Shown here piece by piece: positions 1 to 8,472 of a stretch of 64,000 nucleotides of DNA (positions are counted from its first letter, which is position 1; each line of letters begins with the position of its first letter). The notes beneath the pieces were generated by a model. That model had not been told where the DNA came from. It did not search any database and was given only the letters and a program-made list of their open reading frames with translations. The DNA lies in the NCBI GenBank assembly GCA_043774625.1, contig JAYVTG010000097.1, positions 1-64,000 on the forward strand, given 5' to 3'. The stretch is from JAAFIP01 sp043774625. Its GTDB lineage: Bacteria; Pseudomonadota; Gammaproteobacteria; Burkholderiales; Burkholderiaceae_C. Position numbers and translations under genes: made by a program.

Positions 1-578
1 ACGCGGCTGGGCACCAGGTAGTCGCGCGCGCCTTCGGGCGTGCTCTTGGTCAGCATGGGTGTTTCAATGTCCACAAATCCATGTGCATCCAGATAGTTGC
101 GCACCGTCATGGCCACCTTGTAGCGCAGCATGAGGTTGTTTTGCATGTAGGGACGGCGCAGGTCGAGCACGCGGTGCGTGAGGCGTGTGGTCTCGCTCAG
201 GTTATCGTCATCCAACTGAAACGGTGGGGTGATGGAGGGGTTAAGCACGGTCAACTCGTGGCACAAAATTTCGATCTTGCCGCTCTTCAAACTGTCGTTC
301 GTGGTGCCCGTGGGGCGTGCGCGCACCAAACCTTTGATCTGGATGCAAAACTCGTTGCGTAAACCCTCTGCGGTTTTAAACATCTCTGCACGGTCTGGGT
401 CGCACACCACCTGCACGTAGCCTTCGCGGTCGCGCAGGTCTACAAAAATCACACCACCATGGTCGCGGCGGCGGTTCACCCAGCCGCACAAAGACACGGT
501 TTGGCCCAGATGAGCTTCGTTAACGAGGCCACAGTAGGTGGTGCGCATCAGGGAAAGGTTTTGAGTTGTAGCAGACAT
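1..578 (-). CDS. aspS: Aspartate--tRNA ligase, N-terminal part (runs off the window)
   Basis: Charges tRNA with aspartate in the cytoplasm. The reverse-strand reading starts at ATG 578 (MSATTQNLSLMRTTY) and stays open to base 1, giving about 192 residues of the normal 590 or so. The OB-fold anticodon-binding domain is visible (GWVNRRRDHGGVIFVDLRDR near residues 31-50), followed by the hinge and the LDLRRPYMQ motif that opens the class II catalytic core. A GGAAG ribosome-binding site lies about 8 nt before the ATG. The next gene upstream (DUF502) is on the same strand 40 bp away, so an operon is likely. The catalytic domain lies outside the window. Confidence 0.95.
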   Translation of the reverse strand, partial: MSATTQNLSLMRTTYCGLVNEAHLGQTVSLCGWVNRRRDHGGVIFVDLRDREGYVQVVCDPDRAEMFKTAEGLRNEFCIQIKGLVRARPTGTTNDSLKSGKIEILCHELTVLNPSITPPFQLDDDNLSETTRLTHRVLDLRRPYMQNNLMLRYKVAMTVRNYLDAHGFVDIETPMLTKSTPEGARDYLVPSR

Positions 579-618
579 ATTCAGACTTCCAGACCACAGC
601 GGGTCGATTAAAAAATTA

Positions 619-1260
619 TCAGTGGGCTGCTTTGGTAGCCAGCGACTGCGCATTGGGTACGACGACGCCCATGGACACAATGTACTTGAGCGCTTCGTCC
701 ACGCTCATGGCCAGTTCGATACACTCGGTTTTTTTCAGCATCACAAAGTAGCCGCCAGTAGGGTTGGGCGTTGTGGGTACGTAAACGCTCAGGTAGTCTC
801 CGTGCAAATGGTTTACCACGTCACCTCCCGGTGTACCAGTCACAAACGCAATGGTCCACACATCTGGCCGTGGCCATTGCACCAGCACCGCTTTGCGAAA
901 AGCATTACCAGAGTCTGAAAACAAGGTGTCAGACACCTGCTTGACGCTGGAATATATGGAGCGCACGACGGGGATGCGGTTGAGCAAAGCGTCCCACCAG
1001 GAGACCAGTTTTCTGCCAAAAAAGTTGCTGGCAATACCCCCAACCAGCAGCAAAATGGCAAAAGCCAAAATCACGCCAAAACCCGGGATATGAAAACCAA
1101 TGAGCACGTCCGGGCGCCATTGGCTTGGCAAGATCAGCAAGGTTTTGTCCAGGCTGGACAAAATCCACTCCAGCACCCAGACCGTGATGCCCAGTGGCAC
1201 GATGACCAGTAAACCCGCCAACAGCCATTTACGGATAGATTTCACCATGATTTTAGCCAT
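619..1260 (-). CDS. DUF502 family membrane protein
   Basis: A 213-residue inner-membrane protein of the DUF502 family, function unknown. Two hydrophobic segments are clear, near residues 12-32 and 54-76. They are followed by the family core (LLNRIPVVRSIYSSVKQV) and a soluble part with VTGTPGG and VYVPTTPNPTGGY. The ATG at 1258-1260 overlaps the stop codon of the upstream FmdB-like gene (ATGGCTAA), so the two are probably translationally coupled. A second ATG five codons on (MVKSIRK) is an alternative start. The pairing FmdB-like / DUF502 / aspS on one strand is, as far as I recall, common in Burkholderiales. Confidence 0.9.
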   Translation of the reverse strand: MAKIMVKSIRKWLLAGLLVIVPLGITVWVLEWILSSLDKTLLILPSQWRPDVLIGFHIPGFGVILAFAILLLVGGIASNFFGRKLVSWWDALLNRIPVVRSIYSSVKQVSDTLFSDSGNAFRKAVLVQWPRPDVWTIAFVTGTPGGDVVNHLHGDYLSVYVPTTPNPTGGYFVMLKKTECIELAMSVDEALKYIVSMGVVVPNAQSLATKAAH

Positions 1261-1627
1261 TTGCCAGCGTGGATACTGCGGGAGCAGCTACGGATTTAGT
1301 AGCAGATGGCGCTGGGGTGGCACTGGGCGTAGGTGCGGTAGTGGTGGGAGCTGAAGGCGTAGCCGAACCAGCGTCGGTCGCAGGAGCGGCAGGTGCACTC
1401 GCATCGGTTTTAGCCGCTTCGTCAGCAGGCGCTGCCACAGTGTTACCACCGCGAAAATCAGTCACATACCAGCCAGAGCCCTTAAGCTGGAAGCCGGCGG
1501 CGGTAAGCTGTTTGCTAAAGGTAGCTGCTGCGCACTGGGGGCACACGGTCAAGGGGTCATCAGACATTTTCTGCAAAATGTCCTTGGCGTGGCCGCAGGA
1601 AGCGCAGCGGTAAGCGTAGATAGGCAT
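1253..1627 (-). CDS. FmdB family zinc-ribbon protein with Ala/Pro/Thr-rich tail
   Basis: Small 124-residue protein. The N-terminus (MPIYAYRCASCGH, then CPQC) is the four-cysteine zinc ribbon of the FmdB/CxxC_CXXC_SSSS family, proposed regulatory proteins of unsettled function. After about residue 60 comes a low-complexity Ala/Pro/Thr/Ser tail. The last 14 codons before the stop (ATKSVAAPAVSTLA) are encoded by a copy of the dispersed element at 1262-1303, so the C-terminus is probably repeat-derived. Upstream on the minus strand there is a TATAAT at 1667-1662 without a convincing -35 box, and a perfect GGGTTAACCC palindrome (about 1650-1659). Confidence 0.88.
   Translation of the reverse strand: MPIYAYRCASCGHAKDILQKMSDDPLTVCPQCAAATFSKQLTAAGFQLKGSGWYVTDFRGGNTVAAPADEAAKTDASAPAAPATDAGSATPSAPTTTAPTPSATPAPSATKSVAAPAVSTLANG
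1262..1303 (-). repeat. Dispersed element copy 1 (translated, in the FmdB-like gene)
   Basis: Orientation is defined with GCTAT...ACGCTGGCA as plus. This minus-oriented copy lies at the 3' end of the FmdB-like gene. It is read in the forward frame as ATKSVAAPAVSTLA, two codons before the stop. Confidence 0.75.
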
Positions 1628-1698
1628 GAGTCGATGGACGCTGGTTATGGGTTAACCCTCAATTATATGCGGCCACCTCTAAAAAACTGCCCGTCGCC

Positions 1699-1728
1699 TT
1701 GTGCTGGACGGCGCACCTACCCTACAAT
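1699..1728 (+). promoter_or_regulatory. Candidate sigma70 promoter of the potFGHI operon
   Basis: TTGTGC (1699-1704) and TACAAT (1723-1728) are separated by 18 bp. Transcription would start near 1735, giving a leader of about 75 nt before potF. Found by eye only. Confidence 0.4.
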
Positions 1729-1808
1729 AAAACTCTGAAAATTGCCTTGAGCGTCATCAAGTTGTCGTTTTAACCCTTCGCCATTGATTAACCCACACGT
1801 TAACCCCT

Positions 1809-2963
1809 ATGAAAAAATATCTTTTGGTTTTAGCCGTTTCTGTCCTGGGCCTGGCAGCTTGCAGCAAAACCGAGCCGCCGGCTGCTGCACCCGCTGCAAC
1901 CCCTGTTGCCGCAGCTCCAGCCGCTCCAGCCGCAGAAGAAAAAGTGCTCAATATCTACAACTGGCCCGACTACATCGCCAAAGACATGGTGGCCAATTTC
2001 GAAAAAGAAACCGGTATCAAGGTCAATTACCAAACCTTTGAAAACAACGAAGCCCTGAACGCCAAGCTGGTCGCTGGCAATTCAGGCTACGACATCGTCG
2101 TGCCCGGTGCCGTGTTTGCCAAAGGCCAGATCGAAGCCGGCCTGTTGCAAAAACTAGACAAAAGCAAGATACCCAATGTGAGCAACCTAGACCCTGAAAT
2201 CATGGCCAAGTTAACCACCGTTGACCCTGGCAACGCCCACCTCGTGCCTTGGGCCTGGAGCTTTACAACGGTCGGCATCAACAAAGCCAAGGTAGCCAAA
2301 GCTCTGGGCAAAACCCCCATGCCCGAGAACGCATGGGACTTGGTGTTTAACCCCATCTACACCGCCAAGCTCAAGTCTTGCGGCATTGCTTACCTGGACT
2401 CGCCCACCGAAGTGCTACCACCAGCCATGCATTACCTGGGCAAAAACGCCTATTCCAACGAGGTGGCAGACCACGAAGCAGCGGGTGCCATGCTGGCCAA
2501 AGTGCGCAAAGACATCCGCCTTTTCTCCAGCACCATGATCGACGATCTGGCAGGCGGCAAAGCATGCGTGGTGCTGGGCTGGGCGGGCGACATCAATATC
2601 GCCAAAAATCGCGCTATTGAGAACAAGAGCGGTGAAGAAATAGAAGCCCTGCTGCCCAAAAATGGCGGCCTGATTTTCTTTGACAACCTGGCCGTAACAA
2701 AAGATGCCAAGCACCCCAACAATGCTTTGACCTTCATCAACTACTTCTTGCAGCCTGAAGTCTGTGCCGCACTGACCAGCGAACTGAGCTACCCCACAGC
2801 CAACAAGGCCAGCGTAGCCAAGGTCAGCCCCGAAATGGCACAAAACAAGACGGTTTTCCTTGAGCCTGCCGCCTTGGCCACCATGGTGCCACCGTCCAGC
2901 TTCAGCAACGCAGCGCGTGAGTCGCTCAGCTCTGTGTTTACATTGTTCAAAAAAGGCAGCTAA
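1809..2963 (+). CDS. potF: Polyamine ABC transporter substrate-binding lipoprotein (PotF/SpuD type)
   Basis: Captures putrescine or spermidine in the periplasm and delivers it to PotGHI. It has 384 residues. The lipoprotein signal ends in LGLAAC (Cys18), followed by an Ala/Pro-rich spacer to about residue 44. The mature domain begins VLNIYNWPDYIA, typical of PotD/PotF proteins, and contains the GYDIVVPGAVFAKGQIEAG segment. Lipidation is unusual relative to E. coli PotF, which is a soluble periplasmic protein, but is seen in other bacteria. It is first in a four-gene operon, 93 bp before potG. Family assignment is firm; the exact polyamine cannot be read from sequence. Confidence 0.93.
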   Translation: MKKYLLVLAVSVLGLAACSKTEPPAAAPAATPVAAAPAAPAAEEKVLNIYNWPDYIAKDMVANFEKETGIKVNYQTFENNEALNAKLVAGNSGYDIVVPGAVFAKGQIEAGLLQKLDKSKIPNVSNLDPEIMAKLTTVDPGNAHLVPWAWSFTTVGINKAKVAKALGKTPMPENAWDLVFNPIYTAKLKSCGIAYLDSPTEVLPPAMHYLGKNAYSNEVADHEAAGAMLAKVRKDIRLFSSTMIDDLAGGKACVVLGWAGDINIAKNRAIENKSGEEIEALLPKNGGLIFFDNLAVTKDAKHPNNALTFINYFLQPEVCAALTSELSYPTANKASVAKVSPEMAQNKTVFLEPAALATMVPPSSFSNAARESLSSVFTLFKKGS

Positions 2964-3056
2964 GCCTTGCTACTCGCCTAGAGTTTTACGTCCCCACCCA
3001 AGCTGTGCACACCCAAGTGTTCACAGCTTTTTCTTTTTGACAGCGAGGGTTTACGC

Positions 3057-4160
3057 ATGACTTCCAACTTGGCAGATAGCGACGCCTTTTTGCGGATCGA
3101 CGGCCTCACCAAGCGCTTTGATGGCGCGCTGGCCGTAGACGATGTGTCGCTGGACATTCCCAAAGGCGAGATATTTGCGCTTTTGGGCAGCTCAGGCTGT
3201 GGCAAGTCCACCCTGCTGCGCATGCTGGCAGGCTTTGAGCAACCCAGCGCGGGGCACATTTATCTGGATGGTCGTGACATTGCCACGTTTGCGCCGTACG
3301 AGCGGCCCATCAACATGATGTTCCAGTCCTACGCGCTGTTCCCGCATTTAAACGTATGGGACAACATCGCATTTGGCCTGCGGCGCATGGGCATGCCAAA
3401 AGACCAGATTGCAGCGCGGGTAGATGAAATGCTGGACCTGGTGCAACTGGAAAGCTTTAGCCTGCGCAAACCGCACCAGTTGTCTGGTGGGCAACAACAG
3501 CGCGTTGCTTTGGCGCGCAGCCTGGCCCGCAAGCCTGAGCTTCTGTTGCTGGACGAACCTCTGGGCGCGTTGGACAAAAAACTGCGTGAGCAAACCCAGT
3601 TTGAACTGGTCAACATCATTGAGTCTGTGGGCGTAACTTGCGTCATGGTCACGCATGATCAGGACGAAGCCATGACCATGGCTTCGCGCATTGCCATCAT
3701 GAGCCATGGGCGTATTTTGCAAATGGGCACACCTAAAGAAGTGTACGAAACTCCCAACTGCCGCTTTGTGGCAGATTTTATTGGTGACGTGAACCTGCTC
3801 GATGGGGTGCTTTCCCAAGACAAGATAGACCATTGCCAAATCACAACGCCGCAAGTCGTGGTGCAAGTGGGCCACGGCATTACCGGCAGCCTGGGCATGC
3901 ACATGTCAGTGGCTATTCGGCCTGAAAAAATGCATATCGCCCTGACTTCACCCGAGCAAACGCACAACGTGGTGCAAGGTGTTGTGAAAGAAATTGCCTA
4001 CCTGGGCAGCTACAGCACCTATGAAGTCGCCTTGGCAGACAACACCAAGCTCAAAATCACACAGGCCAACACCAGCCGGTATGCAGATGAGCCCATCGTC
4101 TGGGGTAGCCCGGTTTTTTGCTGGTGGAATGAATCCGCGTCGGTCGTTTTGACATCATGA
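3057..4160 (+). CDS. potG: Polyamine ABC transporter ATP-binding protein
   Basis: ATPase that powers polyamine import; 367 residues, near the usual family length. Walker A is GSSGCGKST (44-52), the Q-loop is near MMFQSYALFPH, the ABC signature is LSGGQQQR (about 142-149), Walker B is LLLLDEP (about 162), and the switch histidine is in VMVTHDQDEA. The C-terminal 120 residues are the TOBE regulatory domain found in spermidine/putrescine ATPases. The stop overlaps the potH start (ATGA at 4157-4160), implying coupled translation. Confidence 0.95.
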   Translation: MTSNLADSDAFLRIDGLTKRFDGALAVDDVSLDIPKGEIFALLGSSGCGKSTLLRMLAGFEQPSAGHIYLDGRDIATFAPYERPINMMFQSYALFPHLNVWDNIAFGLRRMGMPKDQIAARVDEMLDLVQLESFSLRKPHQLSGGQQQRVALARSLARKPELLLLDEPLGALDKKLREQTQFELVNIIESVGVTCVMVTHDQDEAMTMASRIAIMSHGRILQMGTPKEVYETPNCRFVADFIGDVNLLDGVLSQDKIDHCQITTPQVVVQVGHGITGSLGMHMSVAIRPEKMHIALTSPEQTHNVVQGVVKEIAYLGSYSTYEVALADNTKLKITQANTSRYADEPIVWGSPVFCWWNESASVVLTS

Positions 4161-5092
4161 GCCCACGTTTCGCCCTGCGCAGCCGTTCGTCCCTGGGGCG
4201 ACGGGCTGTGCTGGGCGTTCCCTTTGTGTGGTTGCTAGTGTTTTTTGCGTTGCCATTTTTGATCTTGCTGCGCATCAGCCTGACCGACATGGGCGAAGGG
4301 TTGGACCCGTTTGCGCAGATGCTTTTTAATGACCAAGGCAAATGGAAGCTGGTGCTCAAGGTAGAAAACTATGTGTCCATATTCCGTGACTCCAGCGGGC
4401 GTTGGGGCTCCACCATTTACACCGGCGCGTATTGGCTGTCGCTGAAATACGCCTTTGTTACCACGGTGCTGTGCCTGCTGTTGGGTTACCCGTTTGCCTA
4501 CTTTATCGCCCGCGCCAATCCATCGCGCCGTATTATTTATTTGATGATGCTGATGCTGCCGTTTTGGACATCGTTCCTGCTGCGCGTGTACGCATGGAAG
4601 GGCATTCTGGCTGACCAGGGTGTTATCAACAGCGTCATGGTCTGGGTCGGTTTGATCGACGAACCCCTGCAAATGCTCTATACCAATGTGTCCATGCTGG
4701 TGGGCATGACCTATGTGTATCTGCCCTTTATGGTGCTGCCGCTGTATGCCAATCTGGTCAAAATGGATAACCGGCTGCTTGAGGCGGCCTACGACCTGGG
4801 AGCCAGCCCCTGGAAGGCATTTTGGCTGATCACAGTGCCATTGAGCCGCGCGGGCATTGTGGCGGGTAGCATGCTGGTATTTATTCCCTGCGTGGGTGAG
4901 TTTGTGATTCCGTCTTTGCTGGGTGGTGCAGAAAACATCATGATTGGCCGCGTGGTATGGGACGAAATGTTCAGCAGTAACAACTGGCCGCGCGCTGCTG
5001 CGCTGGCCATTTTGATGATTGTTCTGGTGATTGCTCCACTGATGTGGTACCAGCACCGCCTTGCCCGATCCAGCAGTGTGGAGGCAACCTGA
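4157..5092 (+). CDS. potH: Polyamine ABC transporter permease
   Basis: Inner-membrane permease of the PotFGHI importer, 311 residues. A hydrophobic first helix (VWLLVFFALPFLILLRISL) is followed by a periplasmic loop and further helices. The EAA loop that contacts the ATPase is LLEAAYDLGASPWKAFW, near residue 204. It overlaps potG by 4 nt, and potI starts 2 nt after its stop. Members of this family normally form a heterodimer with the next gene's product. Confidence 0.94.
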   Translation: MSPRFALRSRSSLGRRAVLGVPFVWLLVFFALPFLILLRISLTDMGEGLDPFAQMLFNDQGKWKLVLKVENYVSIFRDSSGRWGSTIYTGAYWLSLKYAFVTTVLCLLLGYPFAYFIARANPSRRIIYLMMLMLPFWTSFLLRVYAWKGILADQGVINSVMVWVGLIDEPLQMLYTNVSMLVGMTYVYLPFMVLPLYANLVKMDNRLLEAAYDLGASPWKAFWLITVPLSRAGIVAGSMLVFIPCVGEFVIPSLLGGAENIMIGRVVWDEMFSSNNWPRAAALAILMIVLVIAPLMWYQHRLARSSSVEAT

Positions 5093-5093
5093 T

Positions 5094-5921
5094 ATGCGTA
5101 CTTTGCAACGCTTGCTGCGCACCTATATTGGTAGCTGGTGGTTGGCCGTCATCTATCTTTTTTTGTATGCGCCCCTTTTATTTTTGGTCATTTTTTCTTT
5201 TAACAGCACCCGTCAAGACAGCGTGTTTACCGGATTTTCGCTGCGCTGGTATTCAGCCCTGGCCAGTGACACGCGCCTGGTAGAGGGGTTTTTTCTCTCG
5301 CTCAGAGTAGCCTTGGTCAGCGCCACGGCGGCCACGGTGTTGGCCACCCTGGCGGCTTATGCCCTGGTGCGTATGGGCCGCTTCTTGGGGCGCAACTTTT
5401 TCTCTGGCATGGTCAATGCACCCCTGGTCATGCCCGAAGTCATCATCGGCATGTCCTTGCTGCTGCTTATGGTGGGTATTGAACGGCAAATTGGCTGGCC
5501 TCCGCGCGGCGCATTCACCATCGTCATAGGCCATATTTTGCTGGGTATGGCCTACGCTACGGTAGTGCTACAGTCGCGCCTGTCAGAGATGGACCGCTCA
5601 CTCGAAGAAGCCGCGATGGACTTGGGGTGCAGGCCCAGCCAGGTTTTCTTTTTGGTCACCCTGCCCAATATCATTCCCGCCCTGGTAGCGGCGTGGCTAT
5701 TGACTTTTACCCTGTCATTTGACGATGTGGTGGTTTCTGAATTTTTGTCCGGCCCCGGCGTCACTACCTTGCCACAAGTGATATTTAGCTACGCCAGGCG
5801 CGGTGTGAATCCGTCGATTTACGCAGCTGCTACCTTGCTGATGGTTTTTGTCACCATAGCTGTTGTGGCTTATACGATCTACTCAGCGCGCCAACAAAGA
5901 AAGCTGGCTAAGCGGCCTTGA
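5094..5921 (+). CDS. potI: Polyamine ABC transporter permease
   Basis: Second permease of the polyamine importer, 275 residues. The start is placed at ATG 5094 (MRTLQRLLRTY), just after the potH stop and downstream of a GGAGG-like site inside potH. An upstream in-frame start at 5061 would overlap potH by 32 nt and is less likely. The EAA motif is LEEAAMDLGCRPSQVF, and LTFTLSFDDVVVSEF matches the PotI/PotC subfamily. It is last in the operon and converges on ubiB 41 bp further on. Confidence 0.94.
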   Translation: MRTLQRLLRTYIGSWWLAVIYLFLYAPLLFLVIFSFNSTRQDSVFTGFSLRWYSALASDTRLVEGFFLSLRVALVSATAATVLATLAAYALVRMGRFLGRNFFSGMVNAPLVMPEVIIGMSLLLLMVGIERQIGWPPRGAFTIVIGHILLGMAYATVVLQSRLSEMDRSLEEAAMDLGCRPSQVFFLVTLPNIIPALVAAWLLTFTLSFDDVVVSEFLSGPGVTTLPQVIFSYARRGVNPSIYAAATLLMVFVTIAVVAYTIYSARQQRKLAKRP

Positions 5922-5962
5922 TACGTTTCAGTGTTTTGGCCGGTCGCCTCCAGGCGCAGGAC

Positions 5963-7537
5963 TCACCACACACGGACTCTGATGATGATTTGAATCAGGA
6001 TCAAACCCAGCGCAAAACCAATACCGCCGTAAATGATTTTTTGCAGCAGGTTATTGGTGCGCTTTTGTTCTGCCAATAATTCCAGCAATGCCTTGTCATG
6101 CCCACCCTTTTGTTGCTGCAAATAGTCGTGCATGAGGCGCGGCAGTTCAGGAATAAGTTTGGCGTAACGCGGTGCCTGGGCTTTGAGTTGTTCGATCAGC
6201 TTTTGCGGGCCAATTTGCTCCAGCATCCATTTCTCTAAAAACGGTTTGGCGGTGTGCCACAGATCCAGGTCAGGGTCTAAATCGCGGCCCAGGCCCTCGA
6301 TATTGAGCAGGGTTTTTTGCAACAACACCAGTTGCGGCTGAATTTCCACTTGGAAGCGGCGCGAAGTTTGAAACAAGCGCATCAGCACCATGCCCAGTGA
6401 AATTTCTTTCAAGGGCCGGTCAAAATACGGTTCGCAGCAAGCGCGTATGGCAGCTTCCAGTTCGTCCACACGGGTAGCAGCGGGCACCCAGCCAGACTCG
6501 ATGTGCAGCTCAGCCACGCGCTTGTAGTCGCGCCTGAAAAACGCGGCAAAATTTTGCGCCAAGTATTCTTTGTCTACCTCGGTCAACGTGCCAACAATAC
6601 CAAAATCCAGTGAAATATAGCGGCCAAAAGTCTTCGCATCCAGGCTGACCTGGATATTGCCGGGGTGCATGTCGGCGTGGAAAAACCCGTCACGAAACAC
6701 CTGGGTAAAAAACAGGTTTACACCATCGCTGGCAAGTCGCTTCAAGTCCACGCCTGCAGCGCGCAGTTTGTCGGTCTGGCTGATGGGCACGCCGATCATG
6801 CGCTGCATCACAATCACCTCGGGGTGGCAAAAGTCCCAATACATCTCGGGGATCAGTACCAGGTTTAACCCCGCCATATTGCGGCGCAGTTGGGCGGCGT
6901 TGGCGGCCTCGCGCACCAGGTCCAGCTCGTCGTGCAGGTACTTTTCAAACTCTGCCACTACCTCGCGTGGTTTCAGGCGTTTGCCATCTGCGCTTAAGGC
7001 CTCCACCCAGCCCGCCATCATGCGCATCAGGCTCAGGTCTTTGTCTATCACCGTGAGCATGCCAGGGCGCACCACTTTCACGGCTACGTCGCGTGGCAGG
7101 CCGGTTTTGTCCAGCATGGTGGCAAAGTGCACCTGCGCTACCGATGCGCTGGCAATGGGGATTTGGTCAAAACTGGTGAAAATGCTGCTGACTTTTTTGC
7201 CAAAAGCACGCTCGATAGTGGCGACCGCCACCTCGCTGGGGAAAGGCGGCACGCGGTCTTGCAGCAAGGCCAGCTCGTCGGCAATGTCGATGGGCATCAG
7301 ATCTCGCCGGGTAGACATCACCTGGCCAAATTTGACAAAAATCGGCCCCAGGCGCTCCAGCGCCTCACGCAGGCGCTGGCCGCGCGGGGCACTCAGATTG
7401 CGCCCCACCGAAACGATGCGCGCAATGCTGAGCAGCCAGGGTTTTTGAAAGCTGGTCAGCACCAGCTCGTCCAGGCCGTAGCGCAGAACGATAAAGACAA
7501 TAAACCCGCCGCGCCAGATGCGTTGAAAAATTCCCAT
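5963..7537 (-). CDS. ubiB: Ubiquinone biosynthesis protein UbiB (atypical kinase, ADCK family)
   Basis: Membrane-anchored atypical kinase-like ATPase needed for ubiquinone synthesis; 524 residues, usual family length. The family's Ala-rich loop replacing the kinase P-loop is visible as IASASVAQVHFA (about 126-137), the catalytic loop as FFHADMHPGNI, and the metal-binding DFG as SLDFGIVGTL. Two hydrophobic C-terminal helices (GGIGFALGLILIQIIIRV) form the membrane anchor. It follows ubiJ by 6 bp on the same strand, matching the ubiJ-ubiB order seen in many proteobacteria. Confidence 0.95.
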   Translation of the reverse strand: MGIFQRIWRGGFIVFIVLRYGLDELVLTSFQKPWLLSIARIVSVGRNLSAPRGQRLREALERLGPIFVKFGQVMSTRRDLMPIDIADELALLQDRVPPFPSEVAVATIERAFGKKVSSIFTSFDQIPIASASVAQVHFATMLDKTGLPRDVAVKVVRPGMLTVIDKDLSLMRMMAGWVEALSADGKRLKPREVVAEFEKYLHDELDLVREAANAAQLRRNMAGLNLVLIPEMYWDFCHPEVIVMQRMIGVPISQTDKLRAAGVDLKRLASDGVNLFFTQVFRDGFFHADMHPGNIQVSLDAKTFGRYISLDFGIVGTLTEVDKEYLAQNFAAFFRRDYKRVAELHIESGWVPAATRVDELEAAIRACCEPYFDRPLKEISLGMVLMRLFQTSRRFQVEIQPQLVLLQKTLLNIEGLGRDLDPDLDLWHTAKPFLEKWMLEQIGPQKLIEQLKAQAPRYAKLIPELPRLMHDYLQQQKGGHDKALLELLAEQKRTNNLLQKIIYGGIGFALGLILIQIIIRVRVW

Positions 7538-7543
7538 GGGCGC

Positions 7544-8149
7544 TTAGACCTTCGGCCCGTTGGAGGCCACAGCGGCCCCTTGGGCAGCTTGGCTGGCGGG
7601 TGTTGCCATTGCGGGTGCTATAGGTGCATCAGGAACAAACTTTTTCAGCGTAACTGCAGCCTGGCGCAACGCGTTCATCAGCCCATGCGCCGGGGCATCG
7701 CCCAAAATACGGCTTAAGTCTTCTTCAGCGTCCCAGCGCACATGGTCTACCAGCCAGTTCACCTCGGCTGCCAGCTGAATGTCGCCTTCAATCCGCAGGT
7801 CAGGCTTGGCACCGCGCAACACGGTTTGCGCCAGGTTCAAGGGGTTGGTGTCCAGCACGGTTACGGCCAGGTCGGCCTTGGCGTCTGGCGGTGCCAGGTC
7901 GAGCAAACCCGCTGGAGTTGCTATTAACTTCATAGCTATTGGCGCATATTCCATGCTGACAACACGACCTTTTTGCCGTAAAAGCCGGTCCATGGCTTCG
8001 GGTTCTTGTTGCAACACATGGTTTAGCATCAGTACGATGCGTTGCTGAATTTCGGCCACCAGCCAGGGGGGCGGTTGCATCCAGGACGGCAAGTCCATGG
8101 GGCCGGTAGGGAGTTTGAAGGGGAATGGGAAGGAAGGCGTGGTGTTCAT
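7544..8149 (-). CDS. ubiJ: UbiJ-like ubiquinone accessory protein (SCP2 domain)
   Basis: Lipid-binding accessory factor of the ubiquinone-synthesis complex, 201 residues from ATG 8149 (MNTTPSFPFPFKL). An in-frame ATG at 8161 is equally possible and neither has a clear ribosome-binding site. The SCP2-like core runs from the Arg/Lys-rich DRLLRQKGRVV to DLRIEGDIQLAAEVNWLVDHV. The segment VSMEYAPIAMKLIA at about residues 64-77 is encoded by a dispersed element copy at 7920-7960. Identification rests on the SCP2 pattern plus adjacency to ubiB. Confidence 0.82.
   Translation of the reverse strand: MNTTPSFPFPFKLPTGPMDLPSWMQPPPWLVAEIQQRIVLMLNHVLQQEPEAMDRLLRQKGRVVSMEYAPIAMKLIATPAGLLDLAPPDAKADLAVTVLDTNPLNLAQTVLRGAKPDLRIEGDIQLAAEVNWLVDHVRWDAEEDLSRILGDAPAHGLMNALRQAAVTLKKFVPDAPIAPAMATPASQAAQGAAVASNGPKV
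7920..7960 (+). repeat. Dispersed element copy 2 (translated, in ubiJ)
   Basis: Read antisense to the element as VSMEYAPIAMKLIA within the UbiJ SCP2 region. It keeps the ATAGCT core, GCGCATATTCC and ATGCTGAC. Confidence 0.85.
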
Positions 8150-8472
8150 ACTTGTGTGCATTATCGGAGGTAAATGCCAGTTAGCCGAAGCTAGGCCTTT
8201 TGAACGCCACCAAGGCCCCCAGGCGGCGCAATGCTGGCAACAATCCAACCACCTTACGCTATAAATTTAGTAGCTGCTTGCGCATATTCCACGCTGGCTA
8301 CTGGCTGTTTTTACATAAAAATGCCATTCAAACACCGACCCATGGCGCTAAAAACTAATGGAAATCCCCCTAGTCGCAAATATGTCACGGCGTTTTAATC
8401 CCATTGACACAATTCATACTTACAGTCGATTGACCTTTTACCTCTATTTTCTTTATCTTTCGGAGCCTTTCT
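8150..8472. other. Divergent intergenic region ubiJ / ugpB
   Basis: 323 bp with no gene I can support. It contains dispersed element copy 3 (8258-8305) and a TTGACA at 8404-8409 that has no good -10 partner at normal spacing. I looked for a PhoB box, expected if ugp is phosphate-regulated as in E. coli, and did not find a convincing pair of CTGTCAT-like repeats. Confidence 0.5.
8258..8305 (+). repeat. Dispersed element copy 3 (intergenic)
   Basis: Well-preserved copy between ubiJ and ugpB: GCTATAAATTTAGTAGC hairpin half, then TGCTTGCGCATATTCC and ACGCTGGCTACTGGC. Confidence 0.93.

Noticed and set aside
81..420. Plus-strand open frames opposite aspS
   Set aside because: Antisense shadows of the synthetase reading frame.
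1757..1951. Minus-strand frame over the start of potF
   Set aside because: Shadow of the Ala/Pro-rich lipoprotein spacer.
8380..8470. A PhoB box upstream of ugpB
   Set aside because: TGTCA occurs once near 8390 but no second CTGTCAT-like unit at 11-bp spacing.
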